Shown here: positions 30,451-42,325 of the stretch, piece after piece
Layout of the letters: each line of letters begins with the position of its first letter
How positions within the stretch are numbered: position 1 is the first letter of the stretch
From: Perkinsus chesapeaki
Lineage: Eukaryota; Perkinsozoa; Perkinsida; Perkinsidae
Reading direction: 5' to 3'
Length of the DNA stretch: 64,000 bases
Assembly (NCBI GenBank): GCA_013115145.1
Contig: JAAPAO010000035.1
Span: 1 to 64,000 of the forward strand
Program-made: the position numbers and the translations under genes
Notes under the pieces: model-generated
Told to the model about the DNA's origin: nothing
Seen by the model: only the letters and a program-made list of their open reading frames with translations
The model's database searches: none

Positions 30451-33400
30451 GTGGTCCTTCAAGACGTCCTCACTTCTACCTCTGAAGTCCGTTTCCTGCT
30501 GGATATGGGCCAAGGACGGTACAGCTCTTCACACTACTTAGACGACAGCCGCATGTGGAGCTATGCTAGAGGCGATGTGTTCCTCATCGGCAAAGCCCAT
30601 CCAGATCAGCTCACCACCCTGGACTTTACCGATTCAGTTAAGCTCGCTTATCTCCCTTTTTACTGCGATTTGCTCACATGCTCCTCTCAATCTAACTGGC
30701 AACACAGAGACGGCCTTCCCCGTTTTTGTTGTAACCGTGGTCGTTTCGGAAGTCGCCGAAATCAAGCCGAGCATTCATCTGTCGCTCTTTCTAGTGTCAT
30801 TCAACGCAGTACCGATATCTACAGCGAATTATAAGATACTGTAGAATGCCGTCTGGATCTCCCGTGGAATGTCTACCATTGTTACTAGCATACCGAAAAC
30901 CATTATGCTTTTCGTGAACTCAAATTGTTATTTTATACTACCGCTCTCTCTCCAACTTTGCCCCTTTCAGTGTTCCCAAGCCTACAAGGCTGATACGGAG
31001 TACTTGGCGTATCCACGACTGCGAATCCATACTAACACTCCACTGCAGCAACAGACCATCACCGTCAACTGTGCTGCCTGCGGGCAGTCCGAGCTCAAAG
31101 TCAACGCTGGCGAGCACCTCAAGGGTGACGGCTACCTCCGCTCCTGCGTACATATCTCCCTCATCGCAGGCGCAACTCGTCTGAAGTGCAAATGCCAGAG
31201 CTCTGGGCGAAGACCTCATCCGCAGCCCCCAGTTCAGTTCCCCACCGATGAGCTCTGGCTTGGCAAGGTGACACGAGTAGCGCAGAGTGGCAGTCTCGGA
31301 GAGCTGCGCCTCAAGGTAGCGGGGGTGTCATTGCCTAGAGCACAGACGCTTAGGTATTTCCAGCCTCCTCGGGTGCCTTGGCGGAACTCCTAAGCTCTGA
31401 TGGAGAAGACGCGAGAGTGGCGACAACTCCAGTGTCGGTTTTCAAGGCGGCCCTAGACGACGGACGGGTTGACTGGCTCTGCGCTCCCGTGACCGCCAAC
31501 ATACCGCAGGTAGGCAGCTACGTGGCCAATGCAGCTGCAGAATGGTGAGGAGCTCAGATTACTAGTCGAGTGCTCTCGGCAGTGTTTGCCCTGTGCGCCA
31601 ACGATCCTACCCGACAATCTCCCTTCGTTCGTCGGTTGCTGCTGGAAGGCCATCCACAGGCCGCTGAGGAGAGGATAGCCTGGATTCCCGAGGTAAGGGT
31701 CGCTGTCTTCCCATGCCCTACTGCAGCCTAATCGCTTACTTAGCCCTCCAACGAGGATTTAAGGACCCTCGCAGAGTCCCAGAAATCCGCGGTCAGGGCG
31801 GCTGTGGCCTCCCGCTGCACTCTTATCCAAGGCCCCCCAGGCACCGGCAAGACCTTCGCTGTGGTGGCCATCGTCAAGCACTGGCTGAGGTTCAATTCCC
31901 ACGCCTGCTGTTTTTCACGTCCCCTCTCTTGCAGGACCAATCCTGAGTTTCCCATAATGGTGTGTGCTGGAACCCATGCCGCGAGGGCCCTGCTCCACAC
32001 CCAACTCGAGGCCGAGGGCATCACCGTGACAGCCGTACCAGCTTATATCGGTGACTATGGTGAGACCACGAGGCGGCGTATGGAGCGAGGTGAGCGCGGA
32101 GGAACTCCCCGGCGCAAAGACAACTTCAGATACTACCAAGCCTGGCACCGTATACGTAGAGACAGTCTATAGCGCTGCGCTAGTTGCTGACAGAAAGCTG
32201 ACTCGTGTTATCGTGGACGAGGCCAGTCAGCTTACCGTAGCAGGTACCCTTCTGCCGATCATGCAGGTAAGCACCACCATTGCCGTGTTCCCACTTCACA
32301 CTTCCTCTCCTCCAGGGAGCCGAGCAGGTTGTCCTACTGGGTGACGATCGACAGTTATCAGCGGTCAGTGGTGGCCTCAGTCTATTTGATGAGCTTCTCG
32401 CCTCCGAGTAAGCCATACCTGATCAAGCGATGGCGCGGAGATTTGCCCGTGGCTTGTACCTTTCACTGAGTGAAATTCACTCCATCAATTGTCCAGCTTC
32501 CAGTAAGGCACAGGTTAATCCTCATTTTCAGGTTGATTGCGCCCAAGTTTCTATCGGAGCAGTTTCGGATGCATCCCGAAGTGGCAGCCTTTTCAAGCCG
32601 GCACTTCTACGACGACCAGCTAACCTGTCATCCGAGCTGGCGCTCGAAGGCTTGGCCAGCTCTCCCCTTGCCAGACATATTTCACAGTCGGGTCGCCTCG
32701 GACAACGGAGACCGTGTCATCTTTGTCGATACCGGAGGTGGGCCGCAACTGAGTGAACCGCGCAGTTTCTCTTTAGGTGCCACTCGAGAGGCATTCGACA
32801 AAGGCTGCGATAGCTACTACAACGCTCAGGAGGCTGACGCCGTGGCACTGATGGTGGACTCACTCCTAGCCTCAGGGGCCAGGGACGCAGATGTGAGCAA
32901 TGCCGACGTGACGGAGGAGATTTGAACCATCTCAGGTGGGAGTTGTCACCCCCTATGCCGCACAAAGGACATATATTCGGCGCCAACTGCATCTCTTATC
33001 AGCGAACATCGTGGAGGGCGCCTATGCAGATAGAATATCTCGGAGGTACCCGCCTCGAATGTCGACTAGTGACTTTGTTTCTCAGATCGATGACATCGAA
33101 GTCCGGTCCGGATCCGACCATCGACTCAGTTGACGCCTTTCAAGGAAGCGAACGTTCTTGGATCGTCTTTTCAGCTGTGAGGCTATCTGCTGGTTCCCTC
33201 CGAGCACTCAGCAATGACAGGTCCGAAGCAACCCGGAGTTGTCGGTTGGATTTCTTAACGACTATCGTCGCGTTAATGTGATGCTCACTCGAGCACGTTA
33301 TGGAGTAAGTTGGCCGTAGACCGCTGCTCTAGCAGTTCGCGCTGCTACATAGGTTGTGGTGATTGGCGATGGAGAAACCCTGCACGCCTCCCGTCCTTGG

Positions 33401-33941
33401 AGAGCGTGGTTGGATTGGGTGCAAGACCATGGCAAGATTATCAGACTGGACAAGGACGCGCTCAAAGAAATAGCAGAGGTACGCAGTATTGTCAGCCACA
33501 CTGGCATGGCTCTCTGGGGTTCCCGACCATGCGAGTTTCTCATATCCCTCTACACAGAGGGGCATCGTTGTGACCATGGATCTGTGGCAACTGGACCTCT
33601 TCTGACCCCTTTCAGATACCAACTCCACATGCCAAGCGCGTCCGGTTCGATCCTGATCGCTGGCGCCTTGGCGTTGCCCTCGAAGCGGCTTATGGGAAGA
33701 TCCAAGCGACCCGTCCGCTGGCCGAGGCGTGTATTTGGTCAGCAACCAGTGAATTCAACACCGTGGAAGTAAGATGTTGTTGTGACGCTGTGACGCCTTT
33801 CTCGCGTCAGGTTCAGTTAGATGACAGAACAGGCAATGTTATCCAATGCCTATGTACTTGCCCCGATGGTAGGAGTAACCACGGCAGATGCCACCATGCA
33901 GCAGCTCTCACAATACGAGTAAACGATTGTCATTTCGCCTG
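30451..33941 (+). CDS. SF1 (UPF1-like) helicase with C-terminal SWIM zinc finger
   Basis: Many exons splice in frame. The ordered helicase motifs are GPPGTGKT (Walker A, about 31832), CAGTHAAR (Ia), VDEASQ (II, about 32214), [11 protein letters not shown] (III), EQFRMHPE (IV), [19 protein letters not shown] (V) and [13 protein letters not shown] (VI). This is the UPF1/SMUBP2/MOV10 order. Upstream exons hold a beta-rich part with a Cys-pair patch (VNCAACGQ). After motif VI the protein continues through [18 protein letters not shown] and ends in [21 protein letters not shown]. That is a C-x-C...C-x-H SWIM finger with the usual AL helix. Introns of 39-55 nt link most exons; the one after ASE is about 135 nt. 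The 5' end is not resolved. Likely role is an RNA or DNA helicase with zinc-dependent binding. Confidence 0.85.
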
Positions 33942-34172
33942 AGTTTAAGTGCCTGTTGGCAGGTAAGGCAGCAAGCGCTCGGTATGAGCCGGCAATATGC
34001 TCAAACCGAGTTCCTCCCCTCTCGAGAGCTGCCAAGGACTGTATGAATTCATATCCATTCAAACGTACACTGATTTTTGTGACTATAACAGTTGTTACTT
34101 GTTTCCCCTTCATTGGCCTCGTGTTCGTAACTGAACATAATACCGCTGCAAAACAGTTTGAACTTGCCAAAA

Positions 34173-35564
34173 ATGTGGAAGATCGTAAGAATTCGGTACA
34201 TCATTATTATGGCCATTGCTGGTGTCGTGCTGTGGAGCATTCTACTGCTGCACCACGTCAGGGAACCGCGCAACGAGCATTCTCGTTCGAAACCCCGTAA
34301 TGATCCGCTTTGCTGCCCAGCATGCTCACCGGACCAAATGGCGCTTCTTCGCCGACGCTATGACGCGAGCTGCTTGAATCAACAGCATCAGTTAGATATC
34401 AAACTAGAGCTATCTGGCAATTCCTTTGATGTGATCAACGAGCAGTTCGATATATACCGATTGCCTAGTGGAGAGGCGGAGGCCACAGCTCACGGCATCC
34501 AAGGAGCTTTTGGGGCAATCGACGCTGTTTGTGGACAAGCCCGGCGTTTCGCTCTAGAGGCGACAGCTCCGCGGTCGCTGGCTTATCGGGGCCTCCTCCT
34601 TGATATTTCTCACGTCTTTCTTTCCGTGGATGACCTTAAGCGGATAATTGAATTTATCTCACGACAGGCCGGTTTGAATGTACTCCACTTGCACATAACT
34701 GATCATCAATGCTTCGGCATCGAACTGGCCTCCGCACCAGAGCTTGCTCACGCAAGTCAAAGCGCGTGCAACAGAGATGGTTCGGTGAAGGGGTACTACA
34801 CCAAAGACGAGCTGAAAGACCTTGGCGAAACGTCCGCTGTCTTGGGAGTCCAGCTACTCTTGGAGATCGATCTTCCCGGCCACGCCGGCGCATGGAAAGC
34901 ATCGCATCCAGAGCATGTTACCGATGACTATTTGAACCCCAGTGACGAGACGATGTGGAAGCTTCTATCGACTGTCTTGACTGAGCTCGAGGAGTTCTCG
35001 CCGGATAGCCCGCTGCGTGCAGAGTTGCCTCTGGGATTGCACCTTGGAGGGGACGAGGTGTCCAATCGACGAGCACAGCGAGAGTTCGAAACTAGGCTGA
35101 AGAACTACAAGCGGAAGGGTTCGGCCTGGCACGACCTGCGATGGGAAGAGTCTCTACTGGTCGGCGGCGTCGAGCGTGATGATATCGTTACTGTATGGAA
35201 GTCATTCGAAATGGATGGTCGAATCTTGCTAGAAGATGTCGTCAGCAAGGGCTTCAAAGCCATCAACATGTGCTTAAGCAGGCTCTATCTCGATGCCAAG
35301 TTTCAGCCGACAGTCCAAGCTATACGCAATTTCGACGCCTACCGCAGTGGATCTCAATCGGCAGGGCCTAATGGACGCCTCGTCGATCCTTCGAAGGAGC
35401 ACTTAGTCCTCGGCGCAGCTGTGAGCTGCTGGGGTGAATGCATGAGAGATCTCGCGAACGATTCGTCGGGCCGGAAGCCCTACACTGAATTCTGGAATCT
35501 TGTTCGGGAAGCTGGTCGTAATTTTTGGAATGCACAGAGACCGTCGAAACGGCAGCACTCGTAA
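34173..35564 (+). CDS. Glycoside hydrolase family 20, beta-N-acetylhexosaminidase
   Basis: This is a single exon of 463 residues. I start at ATG 34173; the frame is open a little further upstream, but without an ATG. Residues 6-26 form a signal anchor, so the enzyme is a type II membrane protein of the Golgi, lysosome or surface. RGLLLDISHVF opens the TIM barrel, then LNVLHLHITDHQCFGIEL, LEIDLPGHAGAW, the catalytic pair in LGLHLGGDEV, WKSFEMDG and a final SCWGECM. The DE pair is the GH20 proton donor and its partner. It would remove terminal GlcNAc or GalNAc from glycans. Length is short for GH20, with a reduced N-terminal domain. Lack of introns contrasts with almost all conserved neighbours. 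Confidence 0.9.
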   Translation: MWKIVRIRYIIIMAIAGVVLWSILLLHHVREPRNEHSRSKPRNDPLCCPACSPDQMALLRRRYDASCLNQQHQLDIKLELSGNSFDVINEQFDIYRLPSGEAEATAHGIQGAFGAIDAVCGQARRFALEATAPRSLAYRGLLLDISHVFLSVDDLKRIIEFISRQAGLNVLHLHITDHQCFGIELASAPELAHASQSACNRDGSVKGYYTKDELKDLGETSAVLGVQLLLEIDLPGHAGAWKASHPEHVTDDYLNPSDETMWKLLSTVLTELEEFSPDSPLRAELPLGLHLGGDEVSNRRAQREFETRLKNYKRKGSAWHDLRWEESLLVGGVERDDIVTVWKSFEMDGRILLEDVVSKGFKAINMCLSRLYLDAKFQPTVQAIRNFDAYRSGSQSAGPNGRLVDPSKEHLVLGAAVSCWGECMRDLANDSSGRKPYTEFWNLVREAGRNFWNAQRPSKRQHS

Positions 35565-36172
35565 CGTGTTGAAGTGAGAGTTATTGCGTTATTTGTATCA
35601 GTACGATAATACTGTTAAACTCAAGTCTTTTGATTATTGCATGCACGCTGATGATAATGACAAAACTACATATAATGATCGTCAGAAGTACCAAGTCTCA
35701 AGACGTAGTAGTAATGATGACACTTAGGAGGACGTACAGCGCGACCAACTACGATGACGTTGCCCCATTGGCTGAATAGAACGAGGAATGGATATACCTT
35801 CAATGAGTGAACTACTACCACCATGACCACCACCTTTCAGAGAATAACTGTCTCGCCACTGATGTTTATAGTAATACTACTGCTAAAAGAAACAACCCTA
35901 TTGGGCTAAAGGAATCTTCTAAGCCTCCTTAAGTCGCAGCCATACTTGCAACCAAGGAACACTCATATCACAACAACGATCATGACTCTTTACGAAAGCA
36001 TGCATATAACAAAAAATGGTATCTAACTATATCTACTGCGACACTGGAGCATCGTCATCATCATAACTATAGTAGCGGACGGTAGAAAGTACGCGATAGA
36101 GATTGCTCACACTGGCAGTGTTGGAGGAGGATTAGGACAATATAAAGAGTAACTCTGCTAGGCATGTTTAGG
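35565..36172. other. Gene-free interval between convergent genes
   Basis: Lies between the 3' ends of the GH20 gene and the RRM gene. It is rich in short ATGATGA/CATCATCA-type repeats (35640-36080). No gene or RNA was recognised. Confidence 0.5.
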
Positions 36173-37750
36173 TTACAGAAAGTGCCACACTACTGCTGTC
36201 GTCGGGCAGTCACCATCATTCACATTGAACGGGACAAAATAATACCATCTCATCATATGGCAGAGATGCTCGATGGCGCTTCTGACGCCGCCATCCGCGT
36301 GGGGGGTTCGAGTGACGACTCCGAATTGGCCTGAACACAAAGCAGCGTACGGACCTCTGTGCTGATGAGTACTCACTCGGGCTGCCTTCGTCGAACCGTC
36401 CATGGCCTCTCCAGTTCTTGAGGTTGAGCTTCCACATCTAGTACTCGGAGAGGCATCTCCTCCTTTACGCAGCCTTTCTAAGGCGCTACGACGCACTGTC
36501 TAAAATGAGAACAATATCCTGGCGGTGCATGAACCACGAGGAACCGGTAGCAGTTTCGCGGACTCCTACCTTGAAAACTGTCTCCATAAGGAGAGCCAGG
36601 TCGTCCTGTGAAGTGTGTTCCGTCTTGGAAGCCAGTGCAGCTGCTGCAGCCGCGGCTGCCGCTTGAGAGGTTGCCACGTCCTCAGCCTCTGATGTCATGT
36701 CTAGGAGGTAGTCGATCGTTGGAGGCTGGGGAATCTGGTCAGCTCTATCCACGCGACACCGTCGAACTCGGCTCACAATATCGGGCACTTCAAAGGGAGA
36801 GATCATCTCGCCTCGGGAGGCAGCAGCGATGCTGACATCCGACTGCTGGGCATTCTCGAGCTGTCTCAACAGCTCCCGCGCTTCCTCCGAGGACATCATC
36901 TGGAAATCCCTAGACCAAACTCTGCGGTGGGTTGAGTTACCGGACTAGTGTCCTCCTCGTAGCTGGCTAGCTCCAGCAGGGCCGGTTCGATCGCCGATGG
37001 TGACAGGCCGGGCGGGCCGATCTCATCCGATGCGTCACTCAAAAGCGGCGGAGCAATCCTGAGAGGCAAATCAACTCAAGCCGAGTATCGGAGACTCACG
37101 AGTCGTGGATGGTGGGAGGCGGAGGCGGCGGCGGGATGCCTGGGACTCCCATGGGAGCGTTCTCCTGATTCTCGGGGTAGCCGTTGTAACCGCTCTGTGG
37201 CTCCGTCGGTCCCCTGGGGATCTCGCCGGCCGCTCTCGCGTTCCGGGCCCACTTAACCTCGAAGAACCCTAAAGGCAACTGTACTGCAAGCGCACAATTA
37301 AGTTGCCCCACATGTTCGTCCGAAAGGGTCATCCATTGAGATCTTGCGCTCCTCGCAGGCGTGGTAAGCTTCCAATGCATGTGATCGATGGACAAAGCGG
37401 ACAAACCCATAGCAACGCGGCAGATGCGTAACCGGATCGTAGACGACCTTCACGTGCTCCAGGGGTCCGAAACGGCCGAATCGGCAGGCTGAAGAGGCTT
37501 AGTTTCAGTTTCGACAACTCTCGAGTGGCCTACCCAGGTCAACTTCCTGAGCCTCTCGCGGGAATCGAAACACCATGAGGGTTCTGACGGCCAGGTTGGG
37601 GTCGCTGAAGTCTGTCTGCGGGTAGGGTCTCTTGGCCACACTCGCCGCCCGGCTAGAGTCAGACGAGTACTTCCTCTCAGGGCCAGCGGCAGGGTCAGAA
37701 ACATACCTGCTGCTGCTGTTGGTCGGGGACGGGTCGAAAGTTGCACTCAT
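36173..37750 (-). CDS. RNA-binding protein with one RRM
   Basis: Six exons join cleanly: 37534-37750, 37312-37488, 37100-37268, 36941-37058, 36570-36899 and 36173-36499, giving 445 residues. The Ser-rich N-terminus is followed by an RRM with RNP2 LMVFRFP (about residue 58) and RNP1 CYGFVRF (about residue 99), split by one intron. After it come WARNARAAGEI, a GYNGYPENQEN stretch, a Pro run, an acidic part and a run of eight or nine Ala (near 36645). The C-terminal exon is Arg/Ser-rich at first, then ends in Trp/Tyr/Phe-rich sequence. It likely binds mRNA; target and step are unknown. The exon border after ISMDDPFGRT is the least sure. Confidence 0.82.
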
Positions 37751-37877
37751 TTCCGAGATTGGAAAAAAGAGGGAGTGACGCGAATTAAAGGCGCTGCAGC
37801 GAAGAGGGCTAATTGAACAACTCAGTTTCGAGATAGCAAGTACGGCATTGAAAAGCAGGGAGCATTTAATTCATCAA

Positions 37878-40051
37878 TCATGCTTTATTCTTTTTCTTCC
37901 TCCTCCCCGCCTTCCTCGTAGTTGGGCCCGACTGGACTGTGTCCTCCACTCGGTACCGAATCACGTGTGGAGTCTCCAAGCCCGTTAGTGCCCTGAGTCG
38001 GGATTGCCGACGTGGAGACTGTCGGGCTACTTGAGAGCGCCTCCTCTGTCCCGAAGAGCATGCAAGTTGCGCAAGCAGATCCGCGTTCGTGGGTGGAAAT
38101 CCCCGATAGAGACCTGTCAACAGCTCGCGGTGATCACAGACTACCCACTGGCTCACCGATAATGCCTCCATGGCGACGCTTAAAAAGGCAAAGGCCTCCC
38201 GATCCCGGCCCAGCTCCATGAAGCAGACGCCGATGTTGTGGTACGCTGTAGCGGTGTGAGGGCAGACCTGAGCTCGTCGAGCTGCCATGCGTCACCGAGA
38301 GATTCGCCGTCAGACTTTGTTCTCTCGGCTCTTGTACAGGGAATAGGCCTCCCTACAGTCCCTTGCCTCTAGGTAGGAATGCGCTGCAATGTCGTAGTGG
38401 CCCAATCTAAAGGCCACATACCCTAGGGAGGACCATACCTAGGGAGGCAGAATCATAGGAAATGTCGGAGCAGGCAACCCAACCTGGCCATTCAGAGGGA
38501 AGTTGGCAGGGTCGTCTAGATTGGCCCAGAAGCTCAAGACACAGCCAATGGACCACACTAGCCTCAGGGCTGTCCCGTAGACAGAGTCCTGCGGAATCCG
38601 CCTCCACTACAACGCGGTCACAGCATCACCTTGTCGCAGCATTCGGGTGAGCACGAGGCTATCGCCAAAGAGGCGAGCTCGCATGCGAAGTAACTGGGGA
38701 GTAGAGAGGAGAATAAACGACGGACTGGGTCTACATCTCAGCGGCCACCGGTATCGGAGAGAGCCGACGAGCGCTCGCCATTTTCTCTATGTCCTCGGAC
38801 AGGAGCATGGTCCAGTCGTTTGGGAGTTGGAGGGTATCCAGCGGCACAACTGTATACGCTGGCGGCGCACCCACCTGATAGAAAACCGCCGGACAGAAGA
38901 CCGGCACAGCAAACCAACTCGGACCGCACCGGTAAGGGGATGAAGTCTCCTAGGGGACGGGCGAAATCCTCATCGCGGCTCATTGGGCGAGCTACGTCCT
39001 TCTCCAGAGAGACACTCTGACCAGCTGCTTCATTATTGGATGCGAATCCGCTCGCAATGTACTGGCCGGCTGAGGCCACTGCGCACCACTCCGCTCGTGC
39101 ATGCATCAGTGTCGTCGCTGCTTCCCGATACTTGCGCTCTCGTCTATCCAGCACGTGAGTATACCCTACAGCACGGTACACCTGGTCACCTCAGTACGCC
39201 GATTCGATCAATGAGGTCCTCGACGTCTTCCGAACACTCGCACGGTGGAGGCTCCCAAGGCTCATCGATGACCACTATCACACCGTGGCTGACCGAGCTG
39301 CTGCTGCTGGATGGGTTGGTCTGCGATGCTGGCCCCTCCGGATACTCTTCCTCCGCGGCCGCCTAGAACTTACAGTTCTTCGTCGAGGGCAAACTATGAC
39401 GAGGTAAAGCCGGTTCGGCTCACCAAAACTCGGACACTGTCTCGCATGTATTGAATTGGTACAGGTATCTTTGCTTTCTCGGGGAGTTTTTCATGGTACC
39501 CCCAGACGCCAACAGCTGAGCAGGGCCATCGTGCCACGGCGATCCACGGCTCCTACGCAGGTTGTACGTCTGATCATCATCCTTGCTCGCCTTCGCTTTT
39601 TTCCCTTTTCCTTTCTTCTTCGCTGTCCCCTTAGCCTTCGCCTTGGCAGCTAGTCTTTCCTCAACTGTTATTAATGGCGGCAGTAGCAGACTGCCGAGAC
39701 CAGGGTTAGTCAGAAGAAGCCTTGAAGAATGCAATGTAGTTTAGACCGGCATCGAATCGATGGAGTATCAAACCGCGAAGGCGATACAATCCCTTAGAAA
39801 TGCATCGTACAAGAATGCCAGTCATCAACTGGTTTGAGGCATACAGCACCGAGTGCGAAACTGCCCCCGTCACACTGGGATAGCACACGCTGAACTGGCG
39901 GCATAGAAGGCGGACTCCGGTCACAGTACAGAGCTATACGGCACCACCGAAAGTATTTGCCTCACCTATCTTCACCGTCGAAACCGATGTCCTCGTCCAG
40001 CGGTCCTAGATGGCTCCTCAGTTCGTTCAGCCAGTGATTGACTTCCAACAT
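37878..40051 (-). CDS. TPR protein A (paralogue of the next gene)
   Basis: ATG 40051 opens MLEVNHWLNELRSHLGPLDE. A later exon is Lys-rich (AAKAKAKGTAKKKGKG near 39620). CECSEDVEDLIDRIGVL (about 39220) has a close match in the next gene. Downstream exons carry MHARAEWCAVA, GYVAFRLGHYDIAAHSYLEA and CPHTATAYHNIGVCFMELGR, both TPR-type helix pairs. The protein ends in a Lys/Arg tail (GRRKKKNKA). About eight introns are needed and not all borders are resolved. This makes it a TPR scaffold with basic ends, similar in architecture to co-chaperone-type TPR proteins, but no catalytic or HSP90-binding signature was verified. Confidence 0.65.
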
Positions 40052-40187
40052 ACCCGACGGCACCGCGTTCGGTTTCATCACCGGGCAGAGACGGTGGGGC
40101 TGGTACAGGCGCTGGTCAAGGCATCAACTCAACGGCCATAGACCAGGCAACAACGTGGGAAATCCTGTTGACATGCGTGCATCAGCT

Positions 40188-42116
40188 TCATTTCCGTTTG
40201 CGATTCAACTTAATATTCTTCGGCCGTTTGTCAGCCTTCTTAATAGTTCTCATGGCCGCATTAGGCGACACGTCCGCCCCCGTACTGAGGGACCTGCCGG
40301 ACACGCTAAACCATCCCAGCTTCAGCTGCAGGCCTACATGGCAACATCTGGTCGCTGGTTCAGACTCTCGACAGTCATGCGACACTGTGCGCTCTCTGGG
40401 TGGTCTCGCCCTCGAGTTTTCTGATCGAGCCGGAGATCCGTGGGCTTCGTTAGCGTTTCAACGTAGGTGCTTATCAGCCCGTCCGGCTCACATTCATTAT
40501 CTCTGCGGCACTCCAGGCCAATTTATACGCTTTCCTGTACATCCCCATGGCGCAGAGCGCAAGAGCCTCGTTATGTCCCCAAAGTGCAACGTGTGGACAA
40601 ATCTGCTCCACAAAAGACGACAACTCCCTGCGCAATCGTGTACCATGGGCGTGTCAGTCTTGCGTCTGGTGTTGTAGGATATTCTTAAAATCTTAGCGTT
40701 TTTGAAACACTCTCTGGCGAGGGAGAACTCTCCAAGGTGGTAACAGACGTACCCAAGCGAAGCCATAATCTACGCGGGACTCGCCGAGACTAGTTGGTTT
40801 GAGGCAGCACCTTGCTGACAACTAGGTCTTCCTTGCCGTTTCTCTTTTCGGTTTGGGCTCGGAGGTAGTACATGTGCCACAGGGACCAGACAACGCGGGT
40901 GATCGCCTCGTCAATGCTGTCCTGCGCCGACGTGATCAGACACCCGACTCAGAGACCCCCCACCTTTATAGCGCCCGGCTGCGCTCGCCACAGTAGTGCA
41001 ATTTCTACCAGCTGTGTGGTGAAGTAACTGGAGGGGAAATATTATCACCCCCGAGGACGGCCTAGGCACTCACACTTCCGCATGAGGACTCAGTGGCGAC
41101 TTGTACCCGATCGAGGCGAGGGTTTCGTACTCGACAGCAAGGGTAATGCACCAAGCATCAGGCAAAGAAACACGTGGGCTTTCAGGGACAACGTGAATCT
41201 CTGGAATCTCCAGGAATTCCTGACGAGTCTGGCGTCGGAAAACGAGGGACCGGATTCTATCAAGACCTGTGGGTTTATGTTAACTGCCGGCATTGCTCGC
41301 CCGAGATGTTTTTTCTTCATCGGCGGCAGCCCCCAGCCATTGACCATCTCTAGCGGCGTCAGTGGCGGAGCGGCTGAGCCCTGCCGTATTTCAGCGGCGG
41401 GCCGAAAGCCGTTCGCTGTGTGCCTGCCCCCGGTCTGGACATATAGCCACTCGGCTCTGGCTGTGACGAGGTTAATCACCGCCGAGTAAAAAAGACCATC
41501 CCGCCTGCCAAGCACTATCGGGTGGGCGGCTTGCCAACTATGATGGAGCACCTCAGTCTTTCAATTCTGTCTAAGAGGTCCTCGACGTCATCCGAGCACT
41601 TACACACAGGCGGGCGGAATTGGCGGTGGATCAGAGGCCAGACGGGCGTGTTGGCGGGTGCCGGCTTCCTGTCTTCACTAATTGTTATCTCGTCAGTGAC
41701 GCAGTTCGCAGCGATGAGGTACCCCTGCCCGACTCCTGGAGCGCCGCACGCCGATCTTGACTTACTGGATGCAGAAGCTTCTTCGAAGCCACCGAAGGTT
41801 TGCCGTCTGCACAGCCGCTTTCACCCTGCCCAGGAGCTTTGGCCCTGGTTGAGCCTGAGCAAGTTGGCCTGAAGGGACCCCAGCTGTCTGACCCACCAGT
41901 CTCTATTGGCTCGAGAACTACCACTTCATCCTCCTCGGGGGGCTCAACTTTGTCCCTGCGGACCACAGACAGATGATGACGATCAGCGATGTCAACTCAC
42001 TTCCGGTTCAACCATGCAGTGTTGGTATCGGTGAAGAACTTCTTTAACTGTCGCAGTATCTCCCTTCTCGAAGGACATCGCAGCGGTATCGATACCGGCC
42101 CTGGAGAGACTGTCAT
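40188..42116 (-). CDS. TPR protein B (paralogue of the previous gene)
   Basis: Exon 1 (42001-42116) reads MTVSPGPVSIPL...WLNRK and splices over 45 nt to an acidic exon (KVEPPEEDEVVVLEP). CKCSDDVEDLLDRIERL near 41590 matches CECSEDVEDLIDRI in protein A. NLVTARAEWLYVQT matches MHARAEWCAVA. IMASLGYVCYHLGEFSLA and CPHVALWGHNEALALCAMG are TPR repeats aligning with those of protein A. The last exon ends in a basic tail (NIKLNRKRK). Same strand, same domain order and adjacent positions indicate a tandem duplication. Middle exons are only partly resolved. Confidence 0.65.
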
Positions 42117-42325
42117 CTAATAACCAAGGAACTGCCACCCACAGGAGGAAGAACTATTGACAAACACAGCAGAAAACAGGAAGGGCAGCAGCAGAACAGA
42201 TCTCAATGGTACGAGTGATGGTTGAGCAAGCACAAGAAGAGGCGCGGAGCCCGTGGTGAATGGACAAGCAGAAAATGACATCCGAAGAACCGGAGTGTAA
42301 AAAATACAGTGTGCATCATCATTAT

